The notes beneath the pieces were generated by a model. The model saw nothing but the letters and a program-made list of their open reading frames with translations. It ran no database searches and had not been told where the DNA came from. The position numbers and the translations under genes were made by a program. A stretch of DNA of 64,000 bases from Spisula solida (Eukaryota > Mollusca > Bivalvia > Venerida > Mactridae), in NCBI GenBank assembly GCA_947247005.1, contig OX365955.1:46107822-46171821 (forward strand), read 5' to 3'. This document shows positions 24,834 through 39,800 of this stretch, in pieces (position 1 is the first letter of the stretch; the number at the start of each line of letters is the position of its first letter).

Positions 24834-27800
24834 GTAGGTTACTTTATTTGATGATAGAAAACTGATTAGTAAGTAATCCCTTCAGCTCATGCGCTTGTTA
24901 GAGCTAGCGCTAGCCGTTAATGAATTGTTCTCGCAATGTACTTGTTGATTGAATTGGGTCTTCAAGGTAGGTAATCTATGCAGGATTATAGCTTGCTAAT
25001 TGACATCAAGAAAGATAACTCAGTGTATTAGTGTCATCAAGTAAGATCATTCACGCAAGAATTTAGGTTAGCTTTCGAGGTGGATAACTCTTTCTGGACA
25101 TTTAAGCCTGTTTCTAACTGTATGCAATACTTATAGCTTTAAAATGCCTCAAAATATTTTTAATGAAATACCTTAGGACTCAATATTAAGTTATCAGAAC
25201 TGTAAATTTTGGGTTATCTGCTAGAGTTGGAGCTATTTGGGTCTTTGAATATTCTGAATATTCATTTCGTTGTTTATCCTTTGCTGAGAATTTTAAGTCT
25301 GCTTCATACTCGCAATCTCAGGTGACTTGTTTTAGATAAGCCCTGAATTAATGACACTAAAATTGCTGACACAGATGGTTTCTGTTTCCCTATCTTCTGA
25401 TTGTTGTTTGTTATTACTTGATGTGTGTTTGTCGTAGACTCAATTACGTCATTGACTAAACAGTGGAAACAACGTCCTTCACTACTGATCTATAATCTTG
25501 TACTACAATTAAGAAAAACTGCTGACGCGGATGATTCCATGTTTGCGTAATTTGGTATGGCACAAGGTTTGATGCTATTGGACTTTATGATATACGTGTG
25601 ATATATACTTATATTTGTATACTACCATTATAGGTGTTTGTCAGACAATTCTTTTGAGTACAAGTGTTATTCTTAGTAATGATTTTATAAGAAACCTATC
25701 CTTACAAAGCTCAGCTTGAGGCTGTTGACTTTGATAGCAGGTGATTATAAAAATTAATACTATAAACCAACTTAATTTTGCATAAACAAATTTTCGCATT
25801 ATTCCGATTGTTGGCATATTCCCGGCTACAAATGTTCGCGTTTCAAGTCTACCATAAAAGAGACATTTTCGTGTTTTTCAAGTTTAAAACATCTTCACGG
25901 ATATTTTAATTTCGTGAATTCCGCGAACTAAAATTGTGCGAAATAATTTGTAGGTTTACGTTAGTTTATTGACCATGATTGTAGATCAATTGTTGAGTGT
26001 TTAAAGGGTATGAACAAAGTGTAATGGTCTAGCTTAAATTTAAAGTTGCAATTAACATTACAACATAGCAGAGGCAGAGATCTCTCCCCCTTGTGGTGTT
26101 GGTCAAAGATTGCTTGTTGGAGGTCTTCGCGATCGATCAAGTGAATTAATTTGATCTTAGAATTGTGCTAAAATTTACTTTTATAGTTTTAAGTTCATAC
26201 TAAGCCTTTTGTTACAGAGAAGGACCAGAGTACTGTTTTATCAATTTATAAGAACTTTTCTATTTATAAACAAAAATGGTGTATTAAAGCAGCGGTCCCT
26301 TGTCTATGTAAAGTGCTACTGAGTGCCTTTATTCAGTTACTTCCCATTCAATTAAATATAGAAGGCATGGATTACCTCCTGTGATAAGCACTTACGCAGC
26401 GCTCAGCGCTCGGCTATGTTAACAGTGTTCAGGCATCCAAGACTGTAACTAGTGTCTTTACATAGGTTCTCAGATAACTCACATAAAGGTAGGATATATT
26501 CTGACCCATATTTTAATCAATATATTTGAAATACTGAATGTCTTACATATCACTGATCAATAGTTCATTGAAACCCTAGATTGTCGAAATAAATATAGAT
26601 TACCCGCATATATACCAAATTGACTTAAAGTTTGAATTTATTACTGAACATTTCTGATACTCAGTGTGCTTCAGTTAAGCTTTATTAAAGATTTTGTAAG
26701 AAGTTTAAATGTGTTTTTCTTAAAAATGTCATCTCTCGGACCTAACTCTCCTATTTCAAACGATAACTTTACATATCAATGGTTTCAACCTTCAAACAAG
26801 GTAAGTCTGTGAGTTCTACTAAATTTTGTCTTAAGCATGTATATACAGTTTTAAACAAGGTCACTGTCACCTTGGGTATTTATAACTAGCACTCATATAT
26901 ACCAGGGATTATAATCTGTTGAATATCTTAGTAATAAAGGTTTGTTTATATGACATGAAATTGTTGAATTAGTTTATTTTTACCTTACATTAATCATCTG
27001 TGAAAATACACTTGTACTTTAAGAGGTGTTTTGTTTGATTACTTTATATCAGTTGAATTTGATGTGCAAACGGCATCAAACCTCTATGTCTTCTTCTTCT
27101 ATTAATTGTTATTCATTTTCATTTGTACAATATTTTTGAAGCAGCATGTTAGGTTAATGTTAAAAATGTGAATTTGTTGCAAACTTTTTTTCATGAAATG
27201 AATCAAACTTAAATGATTCTGATTATCTGGAATTATTTAATTTTCCAAACTGTCAGGATATCGATGAGGGACAGTTAGTAGATTATTTTTTTGTAACTAA
27301 TAAAGTTGCTCGATCAGGCCTGGTAATGAAGTAATTCAATTTACCCTGAATCTGTTTGATTGCTCTGTGTTAGTTAGTGGTTGTTTCATTACATAAATAA
27401 CATGGTGAATGTGTATTGGATCCTCAGAATAATAGAAAGTGGCTGCTAATTAAGTAATTTCCTGTAAGGTATGGTTACCAGAAATCCATCTTTAATATGG
27501 TTGAACTAATTGAGAGCCTGTATGGTAATCAATTGTGTGTTCATTCTACAGTACGGAAAATCAATCAGACCCGGTCTTACAATTAGGAAGAACGAACTTT
27601 TCCGCAGAAAATAAAAGTAATTTGATGAAAAAATTCAAAGAATTAGCAAAGTCATGGTCATTTGAAGCTTTTAAAGCTGAATTTAACAGTAGATCAACAA
27701 TCCTTGAAACAGTGTTTTGGTATAGGGATGTGTGTAAATTACACTCGAACCAGACTTGTGTAAAATGCTTGTACAAGTTGGGACACCCTGGAAACCTTAA

Positions 27801-30800
27801 ATAGATTCTGTAGTCCAGGCATTAGATGTCTCGAACTATGAGTTCTATCTGCAAACACCAGACAACTTTAACAGGTTCTTCAGCCCTGGAAATATGATGA
27901 TGTACAAGGTATACAGTAGATGCCTCGAACAGGTAAATGGCTGGAATTATTGGTCCAATCCAAATTTGTTTGAAAACATTCTGGAAGACCCATGTGTATT
28001 GTATATAGTGTGTATTATTCCCATGTCATTCGCAATTACAGGAACAGAAACGAAACTATCGCAGTCAGAAGAAACAAGCAGCTAGAGAACTTCTAAGTAC
28101 ACTTAAAGATCCGTCTGTCATCGTTCTAGCTGATTGGTTGAAAGTTAGAGGAACGCTAAAAAGTTGGACCAAATTGTGGTGTGTCCTCAAACCTGGCTTG
28201 CTCATATTATATAAAAGTGAAAAACAGAAGGTAGGAGAATGTGCCAGCATATAATTCTTACAATAAAAAAAAGTTAAGTTACCAATTTTCGAGGGCTGCT
28301 TTCAGCAGTTCAGTCGTTCAGCCACCCGTTGACATTTTAACTTCCCCTTTTCATTTGGCTACCTATGAAAACCTGTGTTCCAGTCTCCCTGGGTAGACGG
28401 GGGTTGAACCCGGAACCTCTCAATCCCATAGCGCGCCCTACCTAAAATGCCTCCTTCAAAGTAATCCATGCTTCCATCCCACAAAAATAATTATTTACTA
28501 CTTGTTCTATATTTCTTATTGAAATAGGCCATCCCAGTTTGCATCGTCAATTTGTAAGGTTTCTTTGGAATGAATTGTGTAATTCTACATAAAGTTATCC
28601 TACCCATGTGAAGAAATTATCATTTCAATATATGAGAAGGATATATATATTACAGTCTGCCCCATGATAATACAAAGCACTGGTAAATGTGATATGACAC
28701 ACTAAGGGGCATTATGATAAGCCGAATTATGCATGATTGCTGTGATATTTGAGTATAGAATTGAGCAAATTCAGTAAATTGTAACATATTTTACAATCAT
28801 TTTAGTTGACTGTTGTGTTTTATGTTCATATAATGTGTCACATTATCCTCGGCACACTGTAATGGTTGGGATTAGTTAAATTAGACTGGCTTGTCGGTTG
28901 GATAGTCTGTCCGTAGACGAAACAGTTCCTGTTCAATAGCTCTAGATAGCTTGGCTCTAAGATCTTCAAACAACTTTACATGGAGGTTGGTCATCAACAG
29001 TAGATTTCCCACCCTATTCAGACTTTGACCTCAGTTTGTCAAAGGTCTTGGTGGCCATGACCTTTAACATTACTGGCTCTTTAAGAAACATCTCTGGTAA
29101 CAACAATTTAGAGTTGTCAAAACGAAAATAGCATGGTTTCGTTATCAATAATTAAGTGCGCATGCGTGAAGTTTTCCCCGGTAGGGATTAATGACCGGGC
29201 AAGCCGTACCGTTTTCATAGGTACGTGAAAGGTATGAAGAAAGGCCCCATTCGTCCATAAAACATTTTATTTAACATAAAATACATAACCAAATTGTTGA
29301 AGAAAATATTTTAAACCCCCAAAATATCAGTTTATACCTTCTTCTTGCAGAGTAACCATTGGATCGGTACTGTTTTGTTGAACACATGTCGTCTGATAGA
29401 ACGACCGTCGAAGAAAGATGGTTTCTGCTTCAAAATCTTCCATCCCTTAGATCAGTCGATATGGGCTACAAAGGTTTGTTCCAAATAGTATTTATATAGA
29501 TTTATATAAGAGGATGGCACGGTGGTCCAGTGGTAACACGCTTGACTACTGATCGAGAGGTAACTGGTTGGAATATCGGCCGGGGCACTTGGTCATTTCT
29601 AAAACGCTTTTCAGTTAGTGTTTTCCACCCAGCTAGAGATGAGCTGGTTGGAAACCCAGAGGTAGTCTCGCTTGTATCGGTGCTTTACACTGGGCACGTT
29701 AAAGAACCAAGGAGTCTTTTCGGAACGAGCTAGAGTAGCGCACCCAGATTCCTTGTATGACACCTCTTTCTCTTCATTGATTTTAAGTCCACCTTTGACA
29801 GACATCTGCCAATAATACTCGGAAAGAGGTGTTGCAGTGTAGCAATACCACGTGACTTTTGACTACAGTTACAAGAAGGAATTTGTAAATATTGGAAAAT
29901 AAAATAGCCGTAAGTATTTTATTTCTTCATCAATTTCTATGAAATATACATATATTGTACATAATATACATGTATTGCTCTTAATATACGGTAATTTATA
30001 TATTTATTCTATAGTATGTACGATGAACTTGGTTTATGAATGACGTAAGCTGCTTCCCCTCCTGAAAAAAAAAACCATTATTTAAACTCTCAAGTCTGGG
30101 TCCTTTGATGTGATTAATCTGGTCCTACAGCATGTGTCACAGACAGAGTAATTCATTAATTAATTAAGTAATTGATTAAGTATTCCTAAGCTCACAATCC
30201 CAGTTGCACTGATGTTTTAATGACAATCATTTTATTGTTAATTGATATCATTCCCTGAAGAAAATTACTTTCTCTGTATATGTCTATCAAAATAAAAATA
30301 TCCCAGATTTATGTAGCGCCTTTTTCATGTGAACACATGATCAAAGGCACTTTACATATAGTGTTGCAGCCACAAGGGCACAGGTGCATCCTCTACCAGT
30401 GCAGATACAGCATGATCTGACCAGAGGGACAGACTGAGAGAAACACACAGAAGGGAGAGAGAGACATTAGATACTATGTTTGTATGGATCATCAATGTGA
30501 TTTATACCAATTTTAAACTTGATTAGTGTAAGAATCATATATTTTTCAGGGACCAAAAGGAGAGACAATTGGTGCTATAGTGCAGCCCCTTCCATATTCT
30601 TACCTGATATTCAGGGCTCCATCAGAGGCTGCAGGTATGTGTTCATTCATTAACGGGGTCAGACGTTGTAAAAGTGATTATTTGTGGCCTGATACTGTCT
30701 TATAAAATGAAGCCTTCTCATTGGTTGTTCATCTGAGCATGGATATAAACTTATCCAATGAGAATGCTTCAGTCTTGAGATTTTCCTCTCTGCTCAGTTT

Positions 30801-33800
30801 TGTAATCTTTGGCTTATTTTATTATGTTCCCAAAAGTTGCTGCTTTGTTCGTCCTATCCTTCTGTCATACTGTCCATCAAAAGTTTGTCTGCAGCATAAC
30901 TGTAAAAAGTATCATCATGAAACTTCATAGGAGAAAGAATCGCAATAAGTAAAAGTGCATTGCTTCAGGCATAACTCATAGAAATCTAAGATAATTAAAG
31001 GTATTGTCATGAATATTCATGAGTGGATTACCTCATATACTAGAAGAAGTTAATAGATTATACTGACAGGGAAGGCAGCATTCAACGTAAACAACCAAGC
31101 ACAGAATATAAATACAACAACACCGATTACAATAATACGGCACAATGCCCAACACATAACTAAACAAGAAATGAACTTCACCGCCAAAAGCCCTAGTCCC
31201 AGCTGTCTAAAGGCTGAAAGACCTAGTTTCAGTTACACAAAATCTGAATGACCTATATAAGTTTAAGCTGTATAAAAGAGAAGTTATGTGCACAAAATCT
31301 GTAACTTTACATTCCCTCACTTTTAACCTACAGTCCATTTAAGGAGCACGACCTAGCTATCTCTGACAGCTTCTGTGTTTTATGTATTACTGGTTTGACA
31401 AGTCTATCCCATTACGAGTATAGTTGGTGTAGTTTAGATAAATGATTGCCCAATTACTGTGTGATTTATTGGTTAATGGAAACTGCTGGTTGCTAGATGG
31501 TAATTACGTTGCATTGTAAATAAGTCCTATACATCCATGGATTATATCTAATATAACATGCTTCTGTAGGTTATTACTATTCAGAAGTTAATGTATACAA
31601 GAGGTCTAAAAAAAGGCCTTATTGCGCTAAAGTCAAATATCGATTTGGTTATAATGTTTTCGTATGTTTGTTTGTTTGCATTTGACTGAGACAATCCTTA
31701 GTGTTAAATTTGATCACTTGGTTTTTTCCCTGCCAAATTTGTCAATGACCGCCGACTTTGAGAGAAGAGACAGTTGTTATATGGCGATACCCTAGCTTTT
31801 TCTGAGTACTCTCCTTGGTTCTTTAATGTGCCGATGTATACCACGGATACATGCAAGACTACCTCTGGGTTACCGACCGATTTATCTTTGGTTGGGTGGG
31901 AAACACAGAAAAATTTAAGCATTTCAGAAATGACCAATTGCCCAGCCCGAGAATCAAATCAGGGAACTCACCATTTGTAGTCAAGAGCAGATTAGGATTG
32001 AGCAATGGTTTGTTGGGGAAACTGCCCTTATATTGATAATTGTTTCATTGCTAACAGGTATACAGTTTTGAATTTTTCTGTCTTTTGGTGAGGCCAGAAG
32101 GTCTGAACAATAATTAATTGTTTTATTTTAAAAGCATTTCACTGTAACTTCATTAAATATGTAAATGTTTTCTCTCCTACCAGGAAAATGTTGGATGGAT
32201 GCGTTAGAATTATCACTCCGCTGTACAAACTTACTCATGAAATCCATGAAGAAGGATAGCACGGGTAGTATGGAGGGTAACGAAGTTGTCGCTGAGAATG
32301 AAATGTCCGACTCATCGTTACCTCCCACAATTCCAGACAATGATCACGATGGTGGGGACAGTATGGACGAAAGTGACTGCGAGAAACATTTCGCAAATCA
32401 AGGTAAGTCTTAGTTCTTATGTTAGATACCATTGTTCTAAAAATTCTTTACACTCATGGATCAGAATATACAGTGCCCACCAAACATTAGTATACAGTAA
32501 ATAATTTTTGCTAAATATAACTTGGTTAAATTATTCAATATTCTTTTTCAGACGGTCACAATTATATTTGTTTCTGAACATACAGTGACTATATGAGTAA
32601 AAAATACATAGAAATAAAGATGAAGATGTTCTAAATTTAAATACCCATGTGCTCCAAAATACTGATTTTTCCATCTTTGTGTGACTAAGTTACCATTCAA
32701 GTGGGACAAAGAAACTTTGTATTTTGCACATAGGGTACCAATTACCGTATTGTCTACACTTTAATAAACAAAAATATTCCTTTTTCTTCAAATATATTGT
32801 TGTTTCACTGTTTTACAAATAGAGTCATTACAAAAAAATAAATGGGGAAATAACATCTGTATCCTTATTTTTGGTGGGCACTGTAGCATTATCAATTGTC
32901 AAATACCTACAATATGTACCTTGGTTTCTTTCAGTTAAATGCATGTGTGCAAACCTTAGTATGTAATTTTGGAAGTAGCCTAGGGTTATAAGTATTTATT
33001 GGTTACATGGGAAATGATTTTGTAGAGGTACAGTTTTCAATTTGAGGGAAGTTATCTTTATGTTATTACAATGTGTTTTTTATGAATCATCTACTTGCCT
33101 GTTTAACTTAGTCGGTCGAGAGGTATTGAATGGTTAGCTCAGTTATTAGAGGACATGCAACTGCAGGGTAGGGGTTATAGTTTGGTAGACTAAATGTGAC
33201 TGTAGGTCTAGGGGTTACAGGTTGGCTGGCTACGTTGATAGACTAAATGTGACTGTAGGTCTAGGGGTTATAGGTTGGCTGGCTACGTTGATAGACTATA
33301 TGTGACTGTAGGTCTAGGGGTTACAGGTTGGCTGGCTACGTTGATAGACTATATGTGACTGTAGGTCTAGGGGTTACAGGTTGGCTGGCTACGTTGATAG
33401 ACTAAATGTGACTGTAGGTCTAGGGGTTATAGGTTGCCTGGCTACGTTGATAGACTATATGTGACTGTAGGTCTAGGGGTTATAGGTTGGCTGGCTACGT
33501 TGATAGACTATATGTGACTGTAGGTCTAGGGGTTATAGGTTGCCTGGCTACGTTGATAGACTATATGTGACTGTAGGTCTGGGGGTTACAGGTTGGTAGA
33601 CTATATGTGACTGTAGGTCTAGGGGTTATAGGTTGGTAGACTATATGTGACTGTAGGTCTAGGGGTTACAGGTTGGTAGACTATATGTGACTGTAGGTCT
33701 AGGGGTTACAGGTTGGTAGACTATATGTGACTGTAGGTCTAGGGGTTACAGGTTGGTAGACTATATGTGACTGTAGGTCTAGGGGTTATATGTTGGTAGA

Positions 33801-36800
33801 CTATATGTGACTGTAGGTCTAGGGGTTACAGGTTGGTAGACTATATGTGACTGTAGGTCTAGGGGTTACAGGTTGGTAGACTATATGTGACTGTAGGTCT
33901 AGGGGTTACAGGTTGGTAGACTATATGTGACTGTAGGTCTAGGGGTTACAGGTTGGTAGACTATATGTGACTGTAGGTCTAGGGGTTACAGGTTGGTAGA
34001 CTATATGTGACTGTAGGTCTAGGGGTTACAGGTTGGTAGACTATATGTGACTGTAGGTCTAGGGGTTACAGGTTGATAGACTATATGTGACTGTAGGTCT
34101 AGGGGTTACAGGTTGGTAGACTATATGTGACTGTAGGTCTAGGGGTTACAGGTTGGTAGACTATATGTGACTGTAGATCTAGGGGTTATTGGTTGGTAGA
34201 CTAAATGTGACTGTAGGTCTAGGGGTTATAGGTTGGCTGGCTACCTTGATAGACTATATGTGACTGTAGGTCTAGGGGTTATTGGTTGGTAGACTAAATG
34301 TGACTGTAGGTCTAGGGGTTATAGGTTGGCTGGCTACGTTGATAGACTAAATGTGACTGTAGGTCTAGGGGTTATAGGTTGGCTGGCTACGTTGATAGAC
34401 TATATGTGACTGTAGGTCTAGGGTTTATAGGTTGGCTGGCTACGTTGATAGACTATATGTGACTGTAGGTCTAGGGGTTATAGGTTGGCTGGCTACGTTG
34501 ATAGACTATATGTGACTGTAGGTCTGGGGGTTACAGGTTGGTAGACTAAATGTGACTGTAGGTCTAGGGGTTATAGGTTGGCTGGCTACGTTGATAGACT
34601 ATATGTGACTGTAGGTCTAGGGTTTATAGGTTGGCTGGCTACGTTGATAGACTATATGTGACTGTAGGTCTAGGGGTTATAGGTTGGCTGGCTACGTTGA
34701 TAGACTATATGTGACTGGAGGTCTAGGGGTTATAGGTTGGCTGGCTAGCTAGGTTGATAGACTATTATGTGATTGCAATATTAACTTACAGTTATGCCAA
34801 CTACATGTATAATTAAAATAGATTTGTTTTTTTATACGCATGGATTTTATTCGTTAACTGTCCATGTGTTCAATGTAAAATTGTAACAGTTCATGTTTAA
34901 TTAATCAGTTTGGTCAGTTTGTAATGTTAACGAACGTCTGGGTCAGTGCATTAATTACTTTAATTAATTCTGCAGCAGAAAAATCATATTGTGGTAATTA
35001 ACGGCTGTGTTTGTATTATATTTGTAATGTTGAAGTGGATTAAAAAAAATATTTTTGGCATTTTATTGTATTTCTTATTTTATTAAATCTCATGTAGCGC
35101 TTATGAAGTAATTAGTTGGATGATTTTAAAGGCAGTTATGAAACAAACCTGTAGGTGTCTATGAATGGAGTTGTTTATATGTTGTTGTGATTTATGTAAT
35201 GTATGTAATATTTCATAAGTTATTTATGGAATGGGATAGTAATTTCTGGTATGTATATTGGTCGGTCAGAAGAAAAGTGGACAGGTACTCATCATATTTG
35301 GCGTAGTTCTATTTTATAGAATGGTGAAATTTAACCTATATTTATATTGTGACTGTTGTTATTTGTTCATACTGCTGCATTAAATTATGACAAACATATA
35401 TAACATACATGTCATGTATATAATTTGTTTACATAACCTAATTCAATTACTTATTACAAAATGTACTTATATATAATATTTCACAGCAACTACAGTGGAA
35501 AGGAATGGGCCAGGTCTCAATGACACTGGTCTTATAAGAAATGTTTTTATTTATTTGTTGACAGCAAAATACAGGGGAACCAGAAAACTGTTTTCATATG
35601 TGACTGAAATCCAGAATTACCTCAAAAAGGGGTCGTATATGTACCTTTATTATACTACCTGATACAAAGTATACGGGGCTGTATTGGAGTCATGCTGGAG
35701 ATTGGTCTGTCGGTCCGCCGATCTGTCAGTTGGTTTGGGAAAAATTTGTTAGTGCCATTTCTCAGTTACCAATGGTTGGATTTCAATGAAACTGCATGAA
35801 CAATCAGTGCCAATTCTAGTTGTGCATATCGTCGGCAAACATTGGTTGTATCAATTTTAAGGGAGTTATGGCCCTTTGTTTTTTTACACTTTTTTAGCTC
35901 ACCTGCCACAAAGTGGCAAGGTGAGCTTTTGTGATTGTTTTTGTCCGTCGTCCGTCTGTCCGTTAGACTTTTCACCGTTAACACTCGAGCGCTTTCAATT
36001 TTGCTTTGATGTTAACAAACTTGGTCAGTAGTTGTATCTCGATGAAATCTAGGTCAAGTTCGAAGTTGGGTCATGTGGGGTCAAAAACTAGCTCAATAGG
36101 TCAAATAATAGGAAAACCATGTTAACACTCTGGAGGTCACATTTTTTATTTGATCTTCATCAAACTTGGTCAGTAGTTGTACCTCAATGAAATCTAGGTC
36201 AAGTTTGAAGTTGGGTCGTCTAGGTCAAGTTTGAAGTTGGGTCGTGTGGGGTCAAAAACTAGGTCAAATAAAAGGAAAACAATGTTAACACTCTGGAGGT
36301 CACATTTTTGCTTTGATCTTCATCAAACTTTGTCAGTAGTTGTACCTCAATGAAATCTAGGTCAAGTTCGAAGTTGGGTCTTGTGGGGTCAAAGGGTCAA
36401 ATAATAGAAAAACCTTGTTAACACTCTGAAGGCCACATTTTTTTTGCTTCCATCTTCATGAATTTTGGTCAAAATGTTAATCTTGGCAACCTTAAGGTCA
36501 AGTTCGAAGTTGGGTCATATGGGGTCAAAAACTAGGTCAAAAGGTCAAATAATAGGAAAACCTTGTTAACACTCTTGAGGCCACATTTTTGCTTTATTCT
36601 CCATCAACTTTGGTCAAAATGTTTGTCTTGATTACCTTAAGGTCACGTTTGAATTGGGTCATGTGGGGTCAAAAACTAGGTCAATTTGTCAAATAATAGC
36701 AAAACCTTGTTAACACTCTGCAGGCCACATTTTTGCTTTAACTTTCATCAAGTTTTGTCAAAATGTTTATCTTGATGACCTTAAGGTCAAGTTCAAAGTT

Positions 36801-39800
36801 TGACCATGTTTAGCAGGTGAGCGCCCAAGGATCTATGATCTACAAGTTTTGTCCATGCTATTTTTCTGTTACCACTGGTCAGATTTCAATGAAACTTATT
36901 TTGTCAATCTGGTTAAGTATTCTCATGTTACTGGCAAATGGTGTTCTAATAATGATTTTACCAAGTTCTCCAGGAAAAATCAAGATGAAATGTGATTCCT
37001 GAATTATTATTCATTCTTGATGTGAATCAACAAAAAACTATACCTGATTAAAGAGAACAAAGTGATTTTTGTTAGAATTAATGAGATTCTATTATCGAGA
37101 AAAGGCGAAGAATTAAATGAATGGCTGTAGTCAGTTTGGCAGATGTGTTTTATATTTTCATGTGAAAGGGAAATACGTGAATCTTGATTTTTCTTAAAAA
37201 AAACAGTTCTGCTAATAATTAAGACCAGAACAAAAGGTGGGCGTACTAATAAATCAATCTTATTAGCTGATCCTGATTTTGCTCTTAATCTAAGAATTTG
37301 GTTCTAAAAGATAATATTAAGTCAGACAGGGAAGGCAGCATTTCACTTAACCAGCCGAGCACAGAAAACATTAAAAACACACAATGCCCAACTGAACCAA
37401 CAGAGCACAGAAAACAATTGCAAATATCTGCATGATGTCAAAATGACTAAAATGGTCTTAGCAGCAGGCCTTCGCTGTACTGTAACATAATTAATATGTG
37501 TGTGTTGTAATGTTCATTTATTTCCTGGTTGAACTTTCAAACAGTTTACCATATATCTTCGCCCATAAGTCAGGTAAAAGGTGTCAAAAATATTTCAAAA
37601 AGTTACTTATTTATCCTGACCCATCCTTTGATATCAACATAATGAGGCATAAGTTGTACATCTTACAGAGGATTTTTTTACATTAGTCAAAGTTTGGTTG
37701 ACTTTTTGGAATTTGTTTAACTTGATTTTACCCGACTTCTGGGCGAGTATATACGGTAATATTTTGACATGAACAAAAAGGTAAAAATTGGTATATGTGA
37801 TCAAGACAGATCAGGGGTGCATGGTATTCAATATTGATCTTACTTCACTTAATGATAAGGACAACCGATCAGATCACACTATATAAAATATTGGGTCAGT
37901 AACAGGCGATATGATTGGCTATCCTTATTCTCCAATTAAGATCAATATTGAATACTACCCCTGGTTGAAGTATTTTATTTTATTGAATCAACTAGTTTTG
38001 ACTTTCTTATAGTCTTCATCAGTTTAGTGTTTCAAACACTTCATATATTTGTGTAGGCCTTGATGAAGATTACAAGACAGACCCAGAAGAAGGTGGTTCT
38101 GATACGGCCCTGTCTGATGACGAGGATGATAAGGTGTTTGATGAAGTAAATAAAGCATCATCTAAACCCGCTGAAACACCGTATGTCATGGTGTCTGTGG
38201 AAGAACTCGGCCAGGTTGGTCATTTCTTGGTTACTTGACTTACAGCCATATCTCTGGCTTAGAATTAGAAGGTGTAATTTAAGTACAATCAATATTTTGA
38301 GAAGACAAGAAAAAACTGTCTGAAAACTACTCTTTACTTGAAAAAACAAGCTTTTAAACTTCAGTTTGGTAAACATGACCACTATAGATTTTCATGAAAA
38401 TACTCTCATAAGAAGCGCCATGAGATGCAGATTTCAAATATGTACGAGTCTTATAAGATCGTAAGTAATACTTACGACCTTCTAATTCAAGCCAGCGATA
38501 TGTCTTGAGACAATTCTCTGGTCTTTTGCAAATGGTGTACACCTTTGTTGAGCCTTGTGTATGGCAGAATTTTGATTAAACCTCTGTATATTGACCTTGT
38601 TGCTCAAATTATAAAGTTACAACGTCGCAGTATTACACAATGTTTTACAACAGCTCCCCAACATTTGATATAGATCAAATACTTGAGTGAGTACAGCAAT
38701 ACTGAAATGTTTGATTTTATAGACACTGTAATAATCATTGAAACAAAACTTACAAATGATCAATATTGATATATTTAGGCAAATGAGAAGATTTCAAACT
38801 ATTGTACATTCTCATAATCAATGTGAAATGTGTATGTTTTATATTACAGCAAGGAGATGCATGTCAAACAGAGGAAGTAGATGATGACAATAAAAGTATA
38901 ATATGGGCATTGATGAAACAGGTAAACTGTCATGTGATGTGTATATATACTGTCATGTGATGTGGGTATACTGTCATGTGATATGGGTATATACTGTCAT
39001 GTGATATGAGTATACTGTCATGTGATGTTTGTATATATGGTCATGTAATGTGGGGTTTACTGTCATGTGATGTGGGGGGTACACTGTCATGTGGGGTATA
39101 CTGTCATGTGATGTGTGTAAACTGTCATGTGATGTGGGATATACTGTCATGTGATGTGGGGGGGTATACTGTCATGTGATTTGGATTCATTGTCATGTCA
39201 TGTGACACACTGGTGATGTGACATATTGTCTTGGGATGCCATACTACTTTGATTTTAGCATTAAAAACCAGCGAGTCATTTTGTGCGTAATTACTCAAGA
39301 GTTATTAGTCCGTCGTTTCATACATGGCAGATAGCTAATACAGCACAAACTATAGCACAGAGAATGTGACACTATTCTCGACCTTCTATTAGCATAATTA
39401 AATGGCTGATAATCTCTATATTTATAACCCGGATTGTATGTTTTCATAAGCGGGAAGTATCACGAAGATACTTGAGGTGTTATACCAACATATCTAAAAA
39501 ACGAATATTGCACAATTTGCTTGCAGGAATTTATATATTCAACGCAAGAACCTTGAAATATATATTCATACATAAAGGTCAGGATCATGTGAAATTCTCC
39601 AAGCTATACATCCGCAGTGACAGTAATTCCCTCTAGTTTAAATTCAATCATATAGAAACATGTCCGTGTCTGTTTGGCACAATCTGAAATTATTACAATT
39701 TTTCTATTGGTATCAGTCTGGGTTGTCTGGCAGCTTTTTCAGTTAGTTTATTTTTCCCAGATTTGGTCTGATAGATTCATAATCAATCTGTCAAGTTGAC

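Noticed and set aside
33131..34774. CRISPR-like array of regularly spaced repeats
   Set aside because: The whole unit is repeated with no unique spacers, and the context is a eukaryotic intron.
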